In this document: positions 23,484-24,507 of the stretch, in pieces
Numbering within the stretch: position 1 is the stretch's first letter
Layout: each line of letters opens with the position of its first letter
Assembly (NCBI GenBank): GCA_944393405.1
Contig: CALYAC010000034.1
Span: 1-24,507, forward strand
Direction of reading: 5' to 3'
Origin: an uncultured Clostridia bacterium
GTDB taxonomy: Bacteria > Bacillota_A > Clostridia > TANB77 > CAG-508
DNA length: 24,507 nt
Program-made: the position numbers and the translations under genes
Notes under the pieces: model-generated
Told to the model about the DNA's origin: nothing
What the model saw: only the letters and a program-made list of their open reading frames with translations
Databases searched by the model: none

Positions 23484-23670
23484 TGTTCAAAGTCCAATTC
23501 CTCGGAGGTATATATATTATATTTTTCGCTATTCCAACACTTTACATATTCTAACTAAATCAGCTCCCACGGGACTGTCGCTGATTTATTAAGAGTATGT
23601 AGCGTGTCGGTCCCCACGAAACCTGCTTAAAATATAATATATATACCTCCGAGGAATTGGACTTTGAACA
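23484..23670. repeat. 187-bp element bounded by 42-bp perfect inverted repeats (MITE-like)
   Basis: The left arm 23484-23525 and right arm 23629-23670 are exact reverse complements over 42 bases, beginning TGTTCAAAGTCC and containing CCTCGGAGG. The 103-base centre holds a second imperfect inverted repeat around AAATCAGC/GCTGATTT, so the whole element can fold into one long hairpin. It contains no open reading frame. ATT precedes GTTCAAAG and also follows CTTTGAAC, a possible 3-bp target duplication. It has the look of a miniature transposable element, but no transposase or second copy is in the window. Confidence 0.7.
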
Positions 23671-23683
23671 TTTTTATATTTAT

Positions 23684-23722
23684 AAAAAAGCGGTAAATTT
23701 TGGTAGTAATTTACTGCTTTTT
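23684..23722 (+). terminator. Terminator upstream of the antitoxin/Fic operon
   Basis: GCGGTAAATT pairs with AATTTACTGC (one G-U pair), flanked by six A residues and five T residues. It ends transcription from the pentapeptide gene or from the repeat element, directly before the next promoter. Confidence 0.7.
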
Positions 23723-23723
23723 G

Positions 23724-23732
23724 TGGTATAAT
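23724..23732 (+). promoter_or_regulatory. Extended -10 promoter of the antitoxin/Fic operon
   Basis: TGG-TATAAT with the hexamer at 23727-23732. There is no good -35; its expected position lies inside the terminator stem. The leader is about 33 bases. Confidence 0.55.
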
Positions 23733-23771
23733 ATATATGTGTGTTAAAATAGAGATATCTAAGGAGGAAAC

Positions 23772-23939
23772 ATGAATCGAGAAGAAAAATTTGAATTTGA
23801 TATAGCCAATTTAAAACAAGATTTAGCCATAGAAGATATGCATGTTACAGAAGAAGATGTGGCACTATTACGAAGATATTTTGATAATGAAATCACAATG
23901 CCTGAGATGATTGATATAATAAAGAAAACAACCATGTAA
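23772..23939 (+). CDS. Small antitoxin of the VbhA type
   Basis: A 55-residue protein (MNREEKFEFDIANLKQDLAI...) directly upstream of a Fic gene. The layout of a short first helix, then an S/TxxxEG-like site, then a helix with a YxxxEI segment is that of VbhA-type antitoxins, which insert a Glu into the ATP site of their Fic partner. Here the candidate inhibitory site reads DLAIED, so both the Ser/Thr and the Gly are replaced while the Glu is kept. The end EEDVALLRRYFDNEITMPEMIDIIKK fits the family's YvdGeIs-like tail. AAGGAGG precedes the ATG perfectly. The stop lies 12 bases before the Fic start. It was too short for routine ORF calling. Confidence 0.75.
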   Translation: MNREEKFEFDIANLKQDLAIEDMHVTEEDVALLRRYFDNEITMPEMIDIIKKTTM

Positions 23940-23951
23940 GGAGAATGTCTT

Positions 23952-24507
23952 ATGAGTGATTTATATGAAGCTAGAAATTCCATATATTGCTATAAAGATA
24001 GTGATGTATTAGTGAATAAGTTTGATATACATGATAATAAAAAATTAGAAGAAATTGAAAGAAAGATTGTTTTAGCAAAATTATATGAATTAAGACAAAA
24101 CCGTCAGATAGGAAATTTTGACATTGCCCATTTTGTTGGAATTCATAAATTTCTTTTTGAGGATATTTATCCATTTGCAGGACTTTTTAGAAATGAAAAT
24201 ATTGCAAAGGGAAATTTTAGTTTTGCCGAATGGGAATATATAGAAGATGAATTAAAAAAACTATTAGATCAGCTAAAGGAAGAAAATTATTTACAGAACT
24301 TAGATAGAGATACATTTATCAAAAGATTATCTTATTATATGGCAGAATTAAATGTATTGCATCCTTTTAGGGAAGGAAATGGAAGAACAATTAGAGAATT
24401 TATCAGACAGTTGGCATATAAGAATGGATATGTTTTAAATCTAAAACATATTAATCCAAAAGAAATGTTACATGCTTGTATTCGTTCTGTAGTAGATACT
24501 ACACAAC
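23952..24507 (+). CDS. Fic-domain protein (toxin), partial at the window edge
   Basis: The first 185 residues of a Fic/Doc-family enzyme, which usually transfers AMP from ATP to a target protein. The core motif HPFREGNGRTIREF begins at catalytic His137 and is a complete HPFx(D/E)GNGRxxR. The flap that holds the target segment is IYPFAGLFRNENIAKGNF (residues about 74-91). The N terminus (MSDLYEARNSIYCYKDSDVL) resembles class I cell-filamentation-type Fic proteins. AAGGAG, overlapping the antitoxin stop, precedes the ATG. The C terminus is outside the window, so intactness cannot be judged. Confidence 0.92.
   Translation, partial: MSDLYEARNSIYCYKDSDVLVNKFDIHDNKKLEEIERKIVLAKLYELRQNRQIGNFDIAHFVGIHKFLFEDIYPFAGLFRNENIAKGNFSFAEWEYIEDELKKLLDQLKEENYLQNLDRDTFIKRLSYYMAELNVLHPFREGNGRTIREFIRQLAYKNGYVLNLKHINPKEMLHACIRSVVDTTQ

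Noticed and set aside
23526..23628. Invertible promoter (phase switch) between the 42-bp repeats
   Set aside because: No plausible -35/-10 pair was found in the core in either direction and no recombinase gene is nearby. It is kept only as a minor alternative in the repeat finding.

Overview
The window is AT-rich, low-GC DNA of a kind typical of an anaerobic clostridial member of the Bacillota. The evidence is the protein families (V-type rotary ATPase, TM1266-type [FeFe]-hydrogenase regulator, VanR/VanS-like two-component pair, DUF4173/DUF2975 membrane proteins), strong AGGAGG-type ribosome binding sites and frequent TTG starts. The species cannot be named from this alone.

Layout. (1) 1-7144, minus strand: a V-type ATPase operon read right to left as coiled-coil subunit (G/H-like), C, I, K, F, E, A, B. 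B runs off the left edge, and subunit D presumably lies beyond it. A consensus promoter (TTGACA-17-TAAAAT) sits just upstream. The K (c-ring) protein carries a signal peptide and a Ser/Thr/Gln-rich linker before a single hairpin. F is short. (2) 7261-10522: a membrane-anchored BNR-repeat protein (+), then minus-strand genes for a membrane-tethered XRE regulator, a two-helix membrane protein and a C39-like cysteine peptidase. (3) 10596-13139: a VanR/VanS-like response regulator and kinase behind four 11-bp direct repeats, followed by peptide deformylase. (4) 13203-14963: a transglutaminase-like protein (-), tRNA-Gly(UCC) (+), a predicted ~78-nt small RNA with its own promoter and terminator (+), and a convergent PemK/MazF-like toxin-family gene with no protein antitoxin beside it. 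(5) 15080-16212: a hydrogenase-system regulator and a polytopic membrane protein. (6) 16256-19543: a FAD/Rieske oxidoreductase (-) and an M18 aminopeptidase (+). (7) 19579-23452: an XRE repressor divergent from a small unknown gene with palindromes between them, then a block of DUF4173 protein, DUF2975 protein, a small XRE regulator and a pentapeptide-repeat protein. (8) 23484-24507: a 187-bp element bounded by 42-bp perfect inverted repeats, then a VbhA-like antitoxin and a Fic-domain gene cut by the right edge.

The left third is conserved energy metabolism. The right part is a string of small regulatory and toxin-antitoxin-like modules. The best candidates for something undescribed are the small RNA beside the lone PemK-like gene, the 42-bp inverted-repeat element, and the Fic partner whose inhibitory motif is degenerate. 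No coherent new multi-gene system can be demonstrated from the sequence alone.
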